Assembly (NCBI GenBank): GCA_963277665.1
Contig: OY728142.1
Location: 13,220,001-13,284,000, forward strand
From: Viscum album
Lineage: Eukaryota > Streptophyta > Magnoliopsida > Santalales > Viscaceae
Direction of reading: 5' to 3'
DNA: 64,000 bases
Part shown: positions 13,685 to 25,168 of the stretch, piece by piece
Position numbering within the stretch: the first letter of the stretch is position 1
Layout of the letters: every line of letters starts with the position of its first letter
Notes under the pieces: model-generated
Database searches by the model: none
The model's input: the letters and a program-made list of their open reading frames with translations, nothing else
What the model was told of the DNA's origin: nothing
Position numbers and translations under genes: made by a program

Positions 13685-13689
13685 TCAGT
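13685..13689. repeat. Target-site duplication, low side of array A (TCAGT)
   Basis: These are the five bases abutting the LTR end at 13,690. They match TCGGT at 37,390-37,394 except for one CG-to-CA change, as expected from decay of a methylated cytosine. Confidence 0.75.
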
Positions 13690-14763
13690 TGTAGAGACCC
13701 TAAGATTAACGTACATGGACATTACATTACTTTTGCGGAATACTTAGAACATAACAAAAACACACACACAAGGACCGTAATAGTTTAGTGTCTTTGGAAA
13801 CTCAGAATATAATCTTTTAATTGTGGGGAAAGATCTTCAACATCTCCCATAAAGATCTTCCCTTTTCTTTTCTTACCTACAACCTTTCTTTCTATCCTGG
13901 GGAAAATAAAACATAAAAGGGGTGAGATCAAATTCCCAGTAAGGGTAAACATGGAGAAGATAAAACAATCCATAAACATTTGAATGCAAAAACTTGAACA
14001 TAAAATCTAAACATCAAAATCTTCAGCAAATACATGAATCATGGAAGTATGTAAGGCATATATCATAAGGGAACATCAATCAAGATAAAATAGAATGGGA
14101 ATAAAACATTTAATTGTGGCAACCATTCAACACCTGTTATGATTTCCATAGTATCCAAGGCATTGCTGCCAAGACCATCTTAGTGGACAAAGTCTCTTTC
14201 TGAATCGAGTTCACTCTCGTTTCAGTCCTGTAACACTAAACCAGATTAACTTACCATTCCAGCCATGTCTATCTCATGAGATATAAATATTTACCCAATT
14301 AATTGGAGGGAGATATAGTTACCACCCATCTCAAAATGAAATCATTCTTACTTGTGCCACAAAATAAACACACATCATTCATAATAACCAAACGAATAAA
14401 ATGGGTTTCATAAACATCAACCCATCATCTTATAATCCATATAAAACAAGTGGACATTTCATCATAAGAAAAGAGAAACCATGTAAATCATAGATACATT
14501 AAACTTGAAACATACACATATGAAATAATTTCATCTTAGATGGAAAATGGTTTTGATAAAACACTTGAAATGAATTCTTGAGGAAAATATCCTTTCTTAT
14601 TCAAAATCAATTTCTTTTCACAAAAAGTCATGCAATTTTAAAAGAAAGATATTTTTTTGAAAATAGTCATGAAATATTTTTGAGGAAGATTCATTAAAAT
14701 AAGGCTTTATAAAATTGTAAAAATCCGTTCACGTCGTATAAGTTAAAAAATAACATTCTCCTT

Positions 14764-14793
14764 GTACTTTTGTCGGAAAAGTCAAAAAAGTAC
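14764..14793 (-). repeat. Perfect 8 bp inverted repeat in LTR A (R/U5)
   Basis: GTACTTTT and AAAAGTAC enclose a 14 nt spacer. The arms are unchanged in all four LTR A copies although spacer bases vary (GTCGG or GTCAG). A small stem-loop in the leader RNA is possible. Confidence 0.45.
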
Positions 14794-15301
14794 CTCGTAA
14801 CGTAAAAAAAAGAAAGATTCCTTACATACCATGTAGTAAAAGTCAAAAATGGGTAAAAAGGACTTTAAACATACATGAAAACACTTTTATAAAACATGGA
14901 CATGGATGATAGATATAACCCCCGTAAATACTTACGTATAAGCAATCTCGGATAGAAAACAATTGAGAATGCAACATTATACCTTAACTTATGTCTGATA
15001 TGCTTCATGTGTATCCTAACCTCCTGTATAATGATTTAAATAATTTCATTGACTTATTACATAACCATATTCATTGTTGTGATATCATATAAGGTTCATT
15101 TATGACTTTATATTACCCGTTCTTTTGTAAATTCATGTTAATATAGCGTTTTAGGTAAAATCAATTCATTTATGGTCCGTGATTTGACTTGTAATTATTC
15201 AAATGATTACTTAGATCATGATTAAATTATTCCAGAATATAAAAAATGATTTATATATAATATATATTCAGAATTTACATATATATAATAGATCAATAAA
15301 T

Positions 15302-15750
15302 GGAAAGAAATACACCGTTCATGGAGACGGTAGGCCGTACGTACGCATGAACGCTGTTTTCGTTTCCTTATTGAGTATAAATGAATTAAGTAGATGACAT
15401 ACAAATATATATTCATAAATCCAGTAGCTTTATAATGTCATATATTTCATTATTATTTCTTATATATACTTTATAATCATTCTTTAATGGTTAACATGGA
15501 GAATGAATCTCATCGCGTCGTGGAGACGATAGTCCATACGTACGCACGAGCGATGATATCGTTTCCATAATTATTGAATTGAATTGGAGTGGATGATACA
15601 ATATATCAGAATCAGTATGATGTTATAATAACTATGTATAGTTATTCTTTACACCATTATACCCATCCAAGTAAGGTGGTATTGGAAAAACAGATTACAC
15701 CACGGCGTGGAGACGGTATTCCGTACGTATGCACGCGCAGTGATTTCATT
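15302..15750 (-). promoter_or_regulatory. Leader stem-loop triplet, LTR A1
   Basis: Hairpin 1 has arms CGTTCATG (15,316-15,323) and CATGAACG (15,346-15,353). Hairpin 2 has CATCGCGTCGTG (15,511-15,522) and CACGAGCGATG (15,545-15,555). Hairpin 3 has CACCACGGCGTG (15,698-15,709) and CACGCGCAGTG (15,732-15,742). Each loop is exactly 22 nt and starts GAGACGRTA; loops 1 and 2 end in the tetramer pair GTACGTACG. The stems differ, the loops hardly do. All lie 330-770 bp downstream of the TATA box on the minus strand, so they would be transcribed. Confidence 0.75.
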
Positions 15751-16070
15751 TTCCGTAGGATGGATAGAAGGTGAAATGGGGCTGTTTAATACTTATAATA
15801 AAATATCAGTATATTAGTGAAACTGATGTTATTACTTCATAATGAAACAACTAAATAAGAAGAACTGGAAGAAGAAATAAATATGAAATAATCGGTAACG
15901 GACTTTACCTCATCTTTGAAGCACCTCTTTGAGACCTCCTCTTAGGGAACTAAAATTGGTCATTTAATAAGACCAGGACCTCTAGGATGTTTCTAGGGAA
16001 TTGGAGAAGAGAATTTTGCAGGGTCTGGCTGAGCGTGAAGGCTCAAAGTGGTGTGAGGAAGAGAGGGAGG

Positions 16071-16104
16071 AGGTGCCCTTTTATAAGGGAGGAGAGGGGC
16101 ACCT
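16071..16104 (-). promoter_or_regulatory. TATA box within an inverted repeat, LTR A1
   Basis: Minus strand CTTATAAAAGGGC is a consensus-quality TATA box. It sits in the 18 nt spacer between perfect arms AGGTGCCC (16,071-16,078) and GGGCACCT (16,097-16,104). A GA-rich tract follows downstream. Transcription would start near 16,045 and run toward lower coordinates. Confidence 0.65.
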
Positions 16105-17917
16105 TTGGAAAAACTAAAAATATTATTTAATTATAAAGTCATATTCTCTTTTAAATAGTTCCAAATTGATTTATTTCAAATATAAGGTAAGGATGGGTCG
16201 AAATACTCTCATGCAATAGAATTTGGACAAGTTTAGGTTACTATTTTAACCTTATCATTTAGATTTAACTTTAAGTTAGATAATTTTACTTTTACCGTTT
16301 CTTTTTGTGTTCTTACACTATAAGGTTAATAAACTTACTATAACAAGACAAACTAATCCCAAGTTGTTTAGTATTAATATATCTAACCTTATATAAGTCA
16401 TTTTTCTGAACCATAGATTTTTAGGAATAAAATAAAAATTAATAATATAATATTTGACTTAAAAACTATTTTATGTCAATTTTGACACTATTTGGTAATT
16501 GATTTTTGTGAAAATCATAACAGAAATATTAGTTCTAAAAAAGTTACTTAAATCAATAATAACATGTCATATTAACCTAGAAAATTATTTTAATTCATAA
16601 AAAGTCTGAAATTACATTTATTTGGGTATTTATAACATCAATTATGTCAATATTTCATTAATAAGATAATTACTGCATCATCTTCGTGTCATAAATAAAT
16701 TAAATTATTTAATGTCTCAAAATTATATATAATATACCATTATTTAGGAAATCCTTTTATCTTTTTAATTAATATTTATAGTCGAATTTATCTTATGTAT
16801 AACCCTATATTAAAAATGAGTTACTTATTAAACTTTGATTTTACCTATTTTAACCCTTCTTTAAATAAATTAATATTAAATGTCCTAATCTAATCCAAGT
16901 GGGCCTAAATGGTCATATTTTATTACTAAGGTTGTTTTTGGTTGAATTACACTTATCCAATAGAATTAGGACATGTGTTAGGGTAATAATAATATCATTT
17001 TTACCCTTAATTACCCTATTTACTTTTAACCGTGGTAAAAAAAGTAAAAAGTTACTATTCACCAAAAATTATTTTCATCTCATTGAACCAAATTTTACTT
17101 ACTTACATCAACCGTGTCTCTCAGATTTTTTAAATTCCATTCAAAAAAGTGGTAAAATTAAGTAATATGTAAATTTGCAAATTATCTTAGGAGGTGGGTA
17201 AAAGACGGTCAAAAGTTCAATAAAATTTTTATATATCTAAAATTATTATAAAATGACTCCAATTAATTTCATTGAACTTATATAGGTATTATGTATCAAT
17301 GTTGACCTAAAATAAATTTAAATAAAATAAATAGTTATTTAAATAAAAAGTCGGTTTTTAAATAGTAACCCAGTGTTTTCACTATTCATCAAAAATTGAG
17401 AGTTTTCAGAAAAATACCAAAATTTCACCCTAGGATAATTTCGATTTTCCGAATCCAAAAATTAAGTCCATTTTGAAAGATAAAATTTATAAAATTTCAA
17501 AAAGTGGGTATTACTATTCATAACGGCTAGTTCTAATAATATTTTAATAATATATCATTGTTTAGTAAAACCTGGTATTGTATACAACACACGCTATCGA
17601 GAAAGGTCGCGATTGCGTGTAATGCAAGACAAGTCAGGGTTGCGTATTGTGCAAGACTTCTTTTTTGTTTCGTTATAACATAATCCAACCATTTTTCATT
17701 TATACATTGAATATATATATATATACTCAATGTTTCGTAGAATGACTATTATCAAACGAACTTGAAATTGTTTGTAACACAATCTAAGAATAGTGTTGCG
17801 TATACTGCACGCTAATACGGTGTTGCATAAAGCACAATAAAATCTTGTTGTAGCATAAAACACATGACATCAAATAAATTAAAAAGAATACTTATCATAA
17901 AATATCGGGTTGTTACA

Positions 17918-17930
17918 TTCTACCCACCTT
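17918..17930 (-). other. Polypurine tract, interior A1
   Basis: Minus strand AAGGTGGGTAGAA directly precedes the LTR start TGTAACAACCC. Confidence 0.7.
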
Positions 17931-18615
17931 AAAATGAATTTCGCCCTCGAAATTCGTCGAGGTTATACATGGTTTTCTACTTGAAAGTTTCTTTAATTGA
18001 AACCCACATCGTAAAATGAAATACCAAAACTTGTCTTTAAAAACTAAAGTATGAAACGTAACGTTTACCCACATTAACTAATCACTGGGTTTCCACATAG
18101 GAGATCATAGGTGAAAATATTGATATGGAAGTGAAATCTAACCGTCATGTTCTGATGGAGAGTGGTAGAGAACATGGCTATGAAAAATCCAACAATCACA
18201 AAGACATAAATTTGTGATGATCTAGGGTACCATCTGATTCATCGGATATAAGGGCACTAGAACAACATTTTTGGTTTTCAAGATTATTTCCCTAAAGTTG
18301 AAGAGTTTGAATTAGAATAAATACTTACTTTATTTTGGTACAATCTCACTGTTGTTCGTGATTTGAACAATTTCCACTTTATCTCTTAAAGAAATGAAGT
18401 TGAATTTGTTATTTGTGAAGTGTAAATAGATCATGTGATAGAATGATGGGTCATTCGATATTTTTCAAAAAAAAGGTTAGAAAAAGTTATCAAATATACA
18501 TAAGTCCATCTATGGTGAGGTTAATGGTATACGATTCTAGAAATGAACTTATACTTCATATATCATACCGTATAATAAAATAAAACTTGTTTCTACTAAC
18601 CAGGGACTTCTTGTA

Positions 18616-18678
18616 GGCCATTGGTAGGTGATAAAGCGCAGTTGCACTTCGGTTGTGGGTTTGATTCCCACAGCCTTG
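18616..18678 (+). other. tRNA-like segment (possible SINE head), copy A1
   Basis: GTGGG, a 7 nt loop TTTGATT, and CCCAC (18,655-18,671) form a canonical T arm with a B-box-like core. About 30 bp upstream 'TTGGTAGGTGAT' resembles a weak A box. T runs follow at about 18,710-18,723. No complete cloverleaf or acceptor stem can be drawn, so this is not a working tRNA gene. It is opposite in sense to the retroelement and also occurs in the other two interiors. Confidence 0.35.
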
Positions 18679-19381
18679 TCCGGCGCGATGGGCTGTCACC
18701 CGTCCTGCAGGTTTTCCTTTTTCTAAAACTATATTACTATAACATCCCATCAATAATATTGAAAAAAGTTCTATACTTAAACAATACTAACTTATGTACA
18801 ACATAATCCATTCCAATATTTAGGCTTATATAAAATACTTCGGTCCAAGCTCATAGTATAAAGAAAATGATTACATGAAATTTCACATAACAATCACGTG
18901 AATGCCATCATTTATCCCCCATATATCATAAGATATATCTTGTTGGTCAAATTACAAACATGTTAATACCTTAATCATGTATTCTCTTGAAGAATGAATA
19001 GCCATTGAACATTAGTAAAAACATGAATGCAGTTAAATGTTAACACTTTCCACATACCAAAATCCTCAAAATTCTATATACTCAAACCATGATATCACTT
19101 AGTCCTTATATCAATCATGAGCTCATGAATACAATCAAACATATAATTATCTTCTTATACCTTCATTATGCGCATATCATCTGCTTTCCAAAATATTTGA
19201 ATCACTTTTCATGGTTACCGGTACCATTCAACATATACTTTCAAATACACTAGGAAAAACAATAGTGTAACAATCCTTAGATGATTATTTATTCCATAGT
19301 ACCATACATTATTCTTTATAAACATACAATCATTCCACTAATTTCTTAAACCACTGACTGAGCCTCATCATTTCTTTCATC

Positions 19382-19804
19382 TCATATTTCATTTGTAGTC
19401 TCTTCATCATCATCCACATAAATACTACTCATATGACCATGCTGATTCTCTTCATGAGATTTTCCCTTAGGGACTTGGTTTGCATAATGCCCATACATTA
19501 CACATTTAAAACATCTAATCATTGTTGATGTCGTAGGAATACCATTATCCTTTTCCATGGTGTTAACTAAACCTTTTCCTTTGCACTTATTGGCTTTGTG
19601 TCCTTCTTTTCCACACCCAAAGCATCTTCCAGATCCTTTGAAACAATCTCCCCGATGCCACTTCCCACATGATTTACATGAGGGAAATTGAACTTTCTTT
19701 CCTTTATGATCATCATGAAACTCCATCTTTCTCTTATTATCTGAGTCAGGGAACTTACCAAAGATGAGATTATTGACCATATTTTGAGATTTCTGATTAG
19801 GCAT
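19382..19804 (-). pseudogene. gag nucleocapsid fragment (zinc knuckles), copy A1
   Basis: 140 open codons. Residues about 44-55 read CKSCGKWHRGDC and residues 61-74 CFGCGKEGHKANKC, the paired Cys/His knuckles typical of plant gypsy gag. A third motif, CFKCVMYGHYANQV, follows at about 98-111 but lacks its last Cys. Knuckles bind element RNA inside virus-like particles. The frame has neither the capsid part of gag upstream nor protease downstream, so it is a fragment. It is the only one of the three copies still open across all knuckles. Confidence 0.8.
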
Positions 19805-20161
19805 AATAATGATGTTTGGACTTCCAGATCTCGTTTAATTTGGTTGCTCATGAAGAATATCATTCCATTGTCCGCCATATCATCCATTATCGTGAATCTT
19901 CCAGTTTCCAGACCTTTTCTAAAACCCAAAAAGAATAGTGTGAGAGGAAAAAATCATGCTAGGGAAAATAATATAGTAAAGGGGGAGTACCCTCAATATC
20001 TAACATCTTAGGTTAAATTCTAAAATTGATACCATAGTTCTAGGACTATATCCTATATGTATACTTATCCTTAGGGACATCCCTAGGCATAACTTAGAAA
20101 TATCTCTAGGGATCTAACTAACGTTTCCGCATCCTAGTTTCCAAATGTTGACTAAACCTTT

Positions 20162-20175
20162 CCTATCATACCAAC
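20162..20175 (-). other. Primer-binding site, interior A1
   Basis: Minus strand GTTGGTATGATAGG abuts the LTR end TCTACA. It is a mutated form of the initiator tRNA-Met site seen better at 26,651-26,664. Confidence 0.75.
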
Positions 20176-21786
20176 TGTAGAGACCCTAAGCTTTACATAC
20201 ATGAACATTACATTACTTTTGTAGAATACTTAGTATATTACAAAAACACACACACAAGGACCATAATAGTTTAGTGTCTTTGGAAACTCAGAATATAATC
20301 TTCTAATCGTGGTGAAAGATCTTTAACATCTCCCATAAAGATCTTACCCTTTTTTTTCTCACCTACAACCTTTCTTTATATCCTTGGGAAAATAAAACAT
20401 AAAAGGGGTGAGCTCAAATGCCCAGTAAGGGTAAACATAGAGAACATAAAACAATCCATAAACATTTGAATGCAAAAACTTGAACATAAAATCTAAACAT
20501 CAAAATCTTTAGCAAAGACATGAATCTTGGAAGTATGTAAGGCATATATCATAAGGGAACATAAATCATGATAAAATAGCATGGGAATAAAACATGTAAT
20601 TGTGGAAACCATTCAACACTTGTTATGATTTCTATAGTAGCCAAGGCATTGCTGCCAAGACCATCTTAGTGGAAAATGTCCCTTTCCGAATCGAGTTCAC
20701 TCTCATTTCAGTCCTGTAACACTGAACCAGATTAACATACCGTTCCAGCCATGTCTATCTCATGAGATATAAATCTTTACCCAATGAATTGGAGGGAGAT
20801 ATAGTTCCCACCCATCTCATAATGAAATCATTCTTACTTGTGCCACAAAATAAACATACATCATTCAAAATAACCCAACGAATAAAATGGGTTTCATAAA
20901 CACCATCCCATCATCTTATAATCCATATAAAACAAATGGACATTTCATCATAAGAAAAGAGAAACCATGTAAATCATAGATACATTAAACTTGAAACATA
21001 CACATATAAAATAATGTCATCTTAATTGGAAAATGGTTTTGATAAAACACTTGAAATGAATTCTTGAGGAAAATATCCTTTCTTATTCAAAATAAATTTC
21101 TTTTCACAAAAAGTCATTCAATTTTAAAAGAAGGATTTTTTTTGAAAATAGTCATGAAATATTTTGGAGGAAGATTCATTAAAATAAGGCTTTAAAAAAT
21201 TGTAAAAATCTGTTCACGCCGTATAAGTAAAAAAATAACATTCTCCTTGTACTTTTGTCGGAAAAGTCAAAAAAGTACCTCGTAACGTAAAAAAAGGAAA
21301 GATTCCTTACATACCATGTAGTAAAAGTCAAAAATGGGTAAAAAAGACTTTAAACATACATGAAAACCCTTTTATAAAACATGGACATGGATGATAGAAA
21401 TAACCCTCGTAAATACTTACGTATAAGCAATCTCGGATAGAAAACAATTGAGATTGCAACATTATCCCTTAACTTATGTTCGATATGCTTTGTATGTATC
21501 CGAACCTCCTTTATAATGATTTAAATAATGTTATTGACTTATTACATAACCATCTTCATTTTTGTGATATCATATAAGGTTCATTTATGACTTTATATTA
21601 CCTGTTCTTTTGTAAATTCAGGTTAATGTAGCGTTTTAGGTAAAATCAATTCATTTAGGGTCCATGATTTGACTTGTAATTATTCATATGATTACTTAGA
21701 TCATGATTAAATTATTCCATAATATAAAAAATGATTTATATATAATATATATTCAGAATTTACATATATATAATAGATCAATAAAT

Positions 21787-22235
21787 GGAAAGAAATACAC
21801 CGTTCATGGAGACGGTAGGTCGTACGTACGCATGAATGCTGTTTTCGTTTCCTTATTGAGTATAAAGGAATTAAGTAGATGACATTAAAATATATATACA
21901 TAAATCCAGTATCTTTATAATGTCATATATTTCATTATTATTTCTTATATATACTTTATAATCATTCTTTAATGGTTAACATGGAGAATGAATCTCATCA
22001 CGTCGTGGAGACGATAGTCCGTACGTACGCACGAGCTATGATATCATTTCCATAATTATTGAATTGAATTGGAGTGGATGATACAATATATCAGAATCAG
22101 TATTATGTTATAATAACTATGTATAGTTATTCATTACACCATTATACCCATCCATGTAAGGTGGTATTGAAAAAACAGATTACACCACGGCGTGGAGACG
22201 GTATTCTGAACGTACACACGCGCGGTGATGTTGTT
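21787..22235 (-). promoter_or_regulatory. Leader stem-loop triplet, LTR A2
   Basis: Loops at 21,809-21,830, 22,008-22,029 and 22,195-22,216 are all 22 nt. Stem 1 has CGTTCATG against CATGAATG (one C-to-T, a mismatch on one strand and a wobble on the other). Loop 3 has lost the CGTACGTACG palindrome (reads TGAACGTACA). Confidence 0.7.
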
Positions 22236-22556
22236 TTCCGTAGGATGGATAGAAGGTGAAATGGGGCTGTTTAATACTTATAATAACATATCCGTATATT
22301 AGTGATACTGATGTTATTACTTCATAATGAAACAACTAAAGAAAAAGAACTGGAAGAAGAAATAAAGTTGAAAGAATCGGTAACGGACTTTACCTCTTCT
22401 TTGAAGCGCCTCTTTGAGACCTCCTCTTAGGGCACTAAAATTGGTCATTGAAGAAGAACATGACCTCTAGGATGTTTTTAGGGAAGTGGATAAGATAATT
22501 TTTCAGGGGATGGCTGAGCGTGAAGGCTCAAAGTGGTGTGAGGAAGAGAGGGAGGA

Positions 22557-22590
22557 GGTGCCCTTTTATAAGGGAGGAGAGGGGCACCTT
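22557..22590 (-). promoter_or_regulatory. TATA box within an inverted repeat, LTR A2
   Basis: Same CTTATAAAAGGGC on the minus strand with AGGTGCCC/GGGCACCT arms as in LTR A1. Confidence 0.65.
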
Positions 22591-24407
22591 TGGAAAAACA
22601 AAAAATATTATTTAATTATAAAGTAATATTCTCTTTTAAATAGCTCCAAATTGATTTATTTCAAATAAAAGGTGAGGATGGGTCGAAATACTCTCATCCA
22701 ATAGAATTTGGACAAGTTTAGGCTACTATTTTAACCTTATCATTTATATTTAACTTTAAGTTAGATAATTTTACTTTTACCGTTTCTTTTTGTGTTCTTA
22801 CACTATAAGGTTAATAAACATACTATAACAAGAAAAAGTAACCCAAAGTTGTTTATTATTAATATATATAACCTTATCTAAGTCATTTGGCCGAACAATA
22901 TATTTTTAGGAATAAAATAAAAATTAATAATATAATATTTGTCTTAAAAACTATTTTATGTCAATTTTGACACTATTTGGTAATTGATTTTTGTCAAAAT
23001 CATAAAAGAAATATTAGTTCTAAAAAAGTTACTTAAATCAATAATAACATGTCATATTAACCTATAAAATTATTTTAATTCATAAAAAGTCTCAAATTAC
23101 ATTTATTTGGGTATTTATAACATCAATTATGTCAATATTTCATTAATAAGATAATTACTGCATCATCTTTGTGTCATAAATAAATTAAATTATTTAATGT
23201 CTAAAAATTATATATAATATACCATTATGTAGGAAATACTTTTATCTTTTTAATTAATATTTATAGTCTAGTTTACCTTATGTATAACCCTATATTAAAA
23301 ATGATTAACTTATTAAACTTTGATTTTACCTATTTTAACCCTTCTTTAAATAAATTAATATTAAATGTCCTAATCTAATTCAAGTGGGCCTAAATGGTAA
23401 TATTTTATTCCTAAGGTTGTTTTTGGTCGAATTACACTTATCCAATAGAATTAGGACAGGTTTTAGGGTAATAATAATATCATTTTTACCCTTAATTACC
23501 CTATTTACTTTTAACCGTGGTAAAAAAGTAAAAAGTTACTATTCACCAAAACTTATTTTCATCTTATTGAACCACATTTTACTTACTAACATCAACCATG
23601 TCTCTCAGATTTTTTAAATTCCATTAAAAAAAGTGGTAAAATTAAGTTTTATGTAAATTTGCAAATTCTCCTAGGAGGTGGGTAAAAGACGGTCAAAAGT
23701 TCAATAAAATTTTTATATATCTAAAATTATTATTAAATGACTCCAATGACTTTCATTGAACATATATATGTATTATGTATCAATGTTGACCTAAAATAAA
23801 TTTAAATAAAATAAATAATTATTTAAATAAAAAGTCATTTTTTAAATAGTAACCCAGTGTTTTCACTATTCATCAAAAATTGAAAGTTTTCAGAAAAATA
23901 CCAAAATTTCACCCTAGTCTAATTTCGATTTTCTGAATCCAAAAATGAAGTCCATTTTGAAAGATAAAATTCATAAAATTTCAAAAAGTGGGTATTACTA
24001 TTCATAACGGCTAGTTCTAATAATATTTTAATAATATATCATTGTTTAGTAAAACCCAGTATTGCGTACAACACACACTATCGAGAAAGGTCGCGATTGC
24101 GTGTAATGCAAGACAAGTCAGGGTTGCGTGTTGTGCAAGACTTCTTTGTTGTTTCGTTATAACATAATCCAACCATTTTTCATTTATACATTGAATATAT
24201 ATATATATATATATACTCAATGTTGCGTAGAATGACTATTATCAAACGAACTTGAAATTGTTTGTAACACAATCTAAGAATAGTATTGCGTATACTGCAC
24301 GCTAATACGGTGTTTCGTAAAGCACAAGAAAATATTGTTGTAGCCTAAAACACATGACATCAAATAAATTAAAAATAATACTTATCATAAAATATCGGGT
24401 TGTTACA

Positions 24408-24420
24408 TTCTACCCACCTT
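24408..24420 (-). other. Polypurine tract, interior A2
   Basis: Minus strand AAGGTGGGTAGAA before TGTAACAACCC. Confidence 0.7.
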
Positions 24421-25105
24421 AAAATGAATTTCGCCCTCAAAATTCGTCAGGGTTATACATGGTTTTCTACTTGAAAGTTTCTTTAATTGAAACCCACATT
24501 GTAAAATGAAATACCAAAACTTGGCTTTAAAAACTAAAGTATGAAACGTAACATTTACCCAAATTAACTAATCACTGGGTTTCCACATAGGAGAACTTAG
24601 GTGAAAATATTGATATGGAAGTGAAATCTAACCGTCATGTTCTGATGGAGAGTGGTAGAGAACATGGCTATGAAAAATCCAACAATCACAAAGCCATAAA
24701 TTTGTGATGATCTAGGGTACCATCTGATTCATCGGATATAAGGGCACTAGGACAACATTTTTGGTTTTCAAGATTATTTCCCTAAAGTTGAAGAGTTTGA
24801 ATTAGAATAAATACTTACTTTATTTTGGTACAATCTCACTATTGTTCGTGCTTTGAACAATTTCCACTTCATCTCTTAAAGAAATGAAGTTGAATTTGTT
24901 ATTTGTGAAGTGTTAATAGATCATGTGATAGAATGATGGGTCATTCCATATTTTTCAAACAAAAGGTTAGTAAAAGTTATCAAATATACATAAGTCCATC
25001 TATGGTGAGGTTAATCGTATATGATTCCAAAAATGAACTTATACTTCATATATAATACTGTATAATAAAATAAAACTTGTTTCTACTAACCAGGGACTTC
25101 TTGTA

Positions 25106-25168
25106 GGCCATTGGTAGGTGATAAAGCCCAGTTGCACTTCGGTTGTGGGTTCGATTCCCATAGCCTTG
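25106..25168 (+). other. tRNA-like segment, copy A2
   Basis: T-arm-like GTGGG, TTCGATT, CCCAT at 25,145-25,161. The loop here is the exact GGTTCGATTCC B-box form. Same limits and doubts as the copy at 18,616-18,678. Confidence 0.35.

Larger units (their letters stand above)
11673..13689 (-). repeat. Element C 3' LTR, distal part (R/U5 side)
   Basis: 'tatagagacccat' at 11,673 matches the LTR A end 'tgtagagacccta'. 'gctcagtaagggtaaa' near 11,930 matches 'cccagtaagggtaaac' of LTR A (near 13,938) and 'gctcagtaaggga' of LTR B. It continues at 37,395 after array A. It contains no gene. Confidence 0.72.
13690..17917 (-). repeat. LTR A1 (outermost 3' LTR of array A)
   Basis: 4,228 bp; minus strand TGTAACAACCCG...GGGTCTCTACA. 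At its low edge it abuts non-element sequence (…ttggttcagt) instead of the primer-binding site seen at the other copies, which marks the outer end. It holds a TATA box and three stem-loops. No coding gene is seen; plus-strand ORFs of about 60-90 codons are short and vary between copies. Confidence 0.92.
17918..20175 (-). mobile_element. Interior A1 (gag remnant plus non-coding)
   Basis: A 2,258 bp interior, shorter than its LTR. From the 5' side (high coordinate) it has a primer-binding site, a 245 bp leader, a gag zinc-knuckle fragment and then about 1.45 kb without readable coding sequence. Protease, RT, RNase H and integrase are absent. Just before the purine tract the minus strand reads TNFEGEIHFKV, resembling the codons that usually end gypsy pol, so the deletion removed the middle and kept both ends. 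A tRNA-like segment lies at 18,616-18,678 on the plus strand. Confidence 0.85.
20176..24407 (-). repeat. LTR A2
   Basis: 4,232 bp, shared by two neighbouring interiors. The low edge abuts a primer-binding site and the high edge a purine tract, so it serves as 5' LTR for one unit and 3' LTR for the next. A (TA)n run near 24,197-24,216 is longer than in A1. Confidence 0.92.

Noticed and set aside
15302..15367. A microRNA precursor hairpin
   Set aside because: The stem is short with a 22 nt loop, unlike the long imperfect stems of plant precursors.
16899..17165. Plus-strand ORFs of 61-88 codons in LTR A (16,899; 23,384; 29,874; 36,363 and the 15,589 series)
   Set aside because: Their length and sequence vary between copies, they lie in U3 or across the hairpins on the non-element strand, and they show no domain.
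18616..18678. A functional tRNA gene
   Set aside because: Only the T arm is convincing; no acceptor stem pairing or anticodon arm could be drawn.
19567..19929. 120-136 codon open frames overlapping the gag fragment in array A (also 26,009 and 32,498)
   Set aside because: They overlap the zinc-knuckle coding sequence in another frame and contain no Cys/His pattern or other motif.
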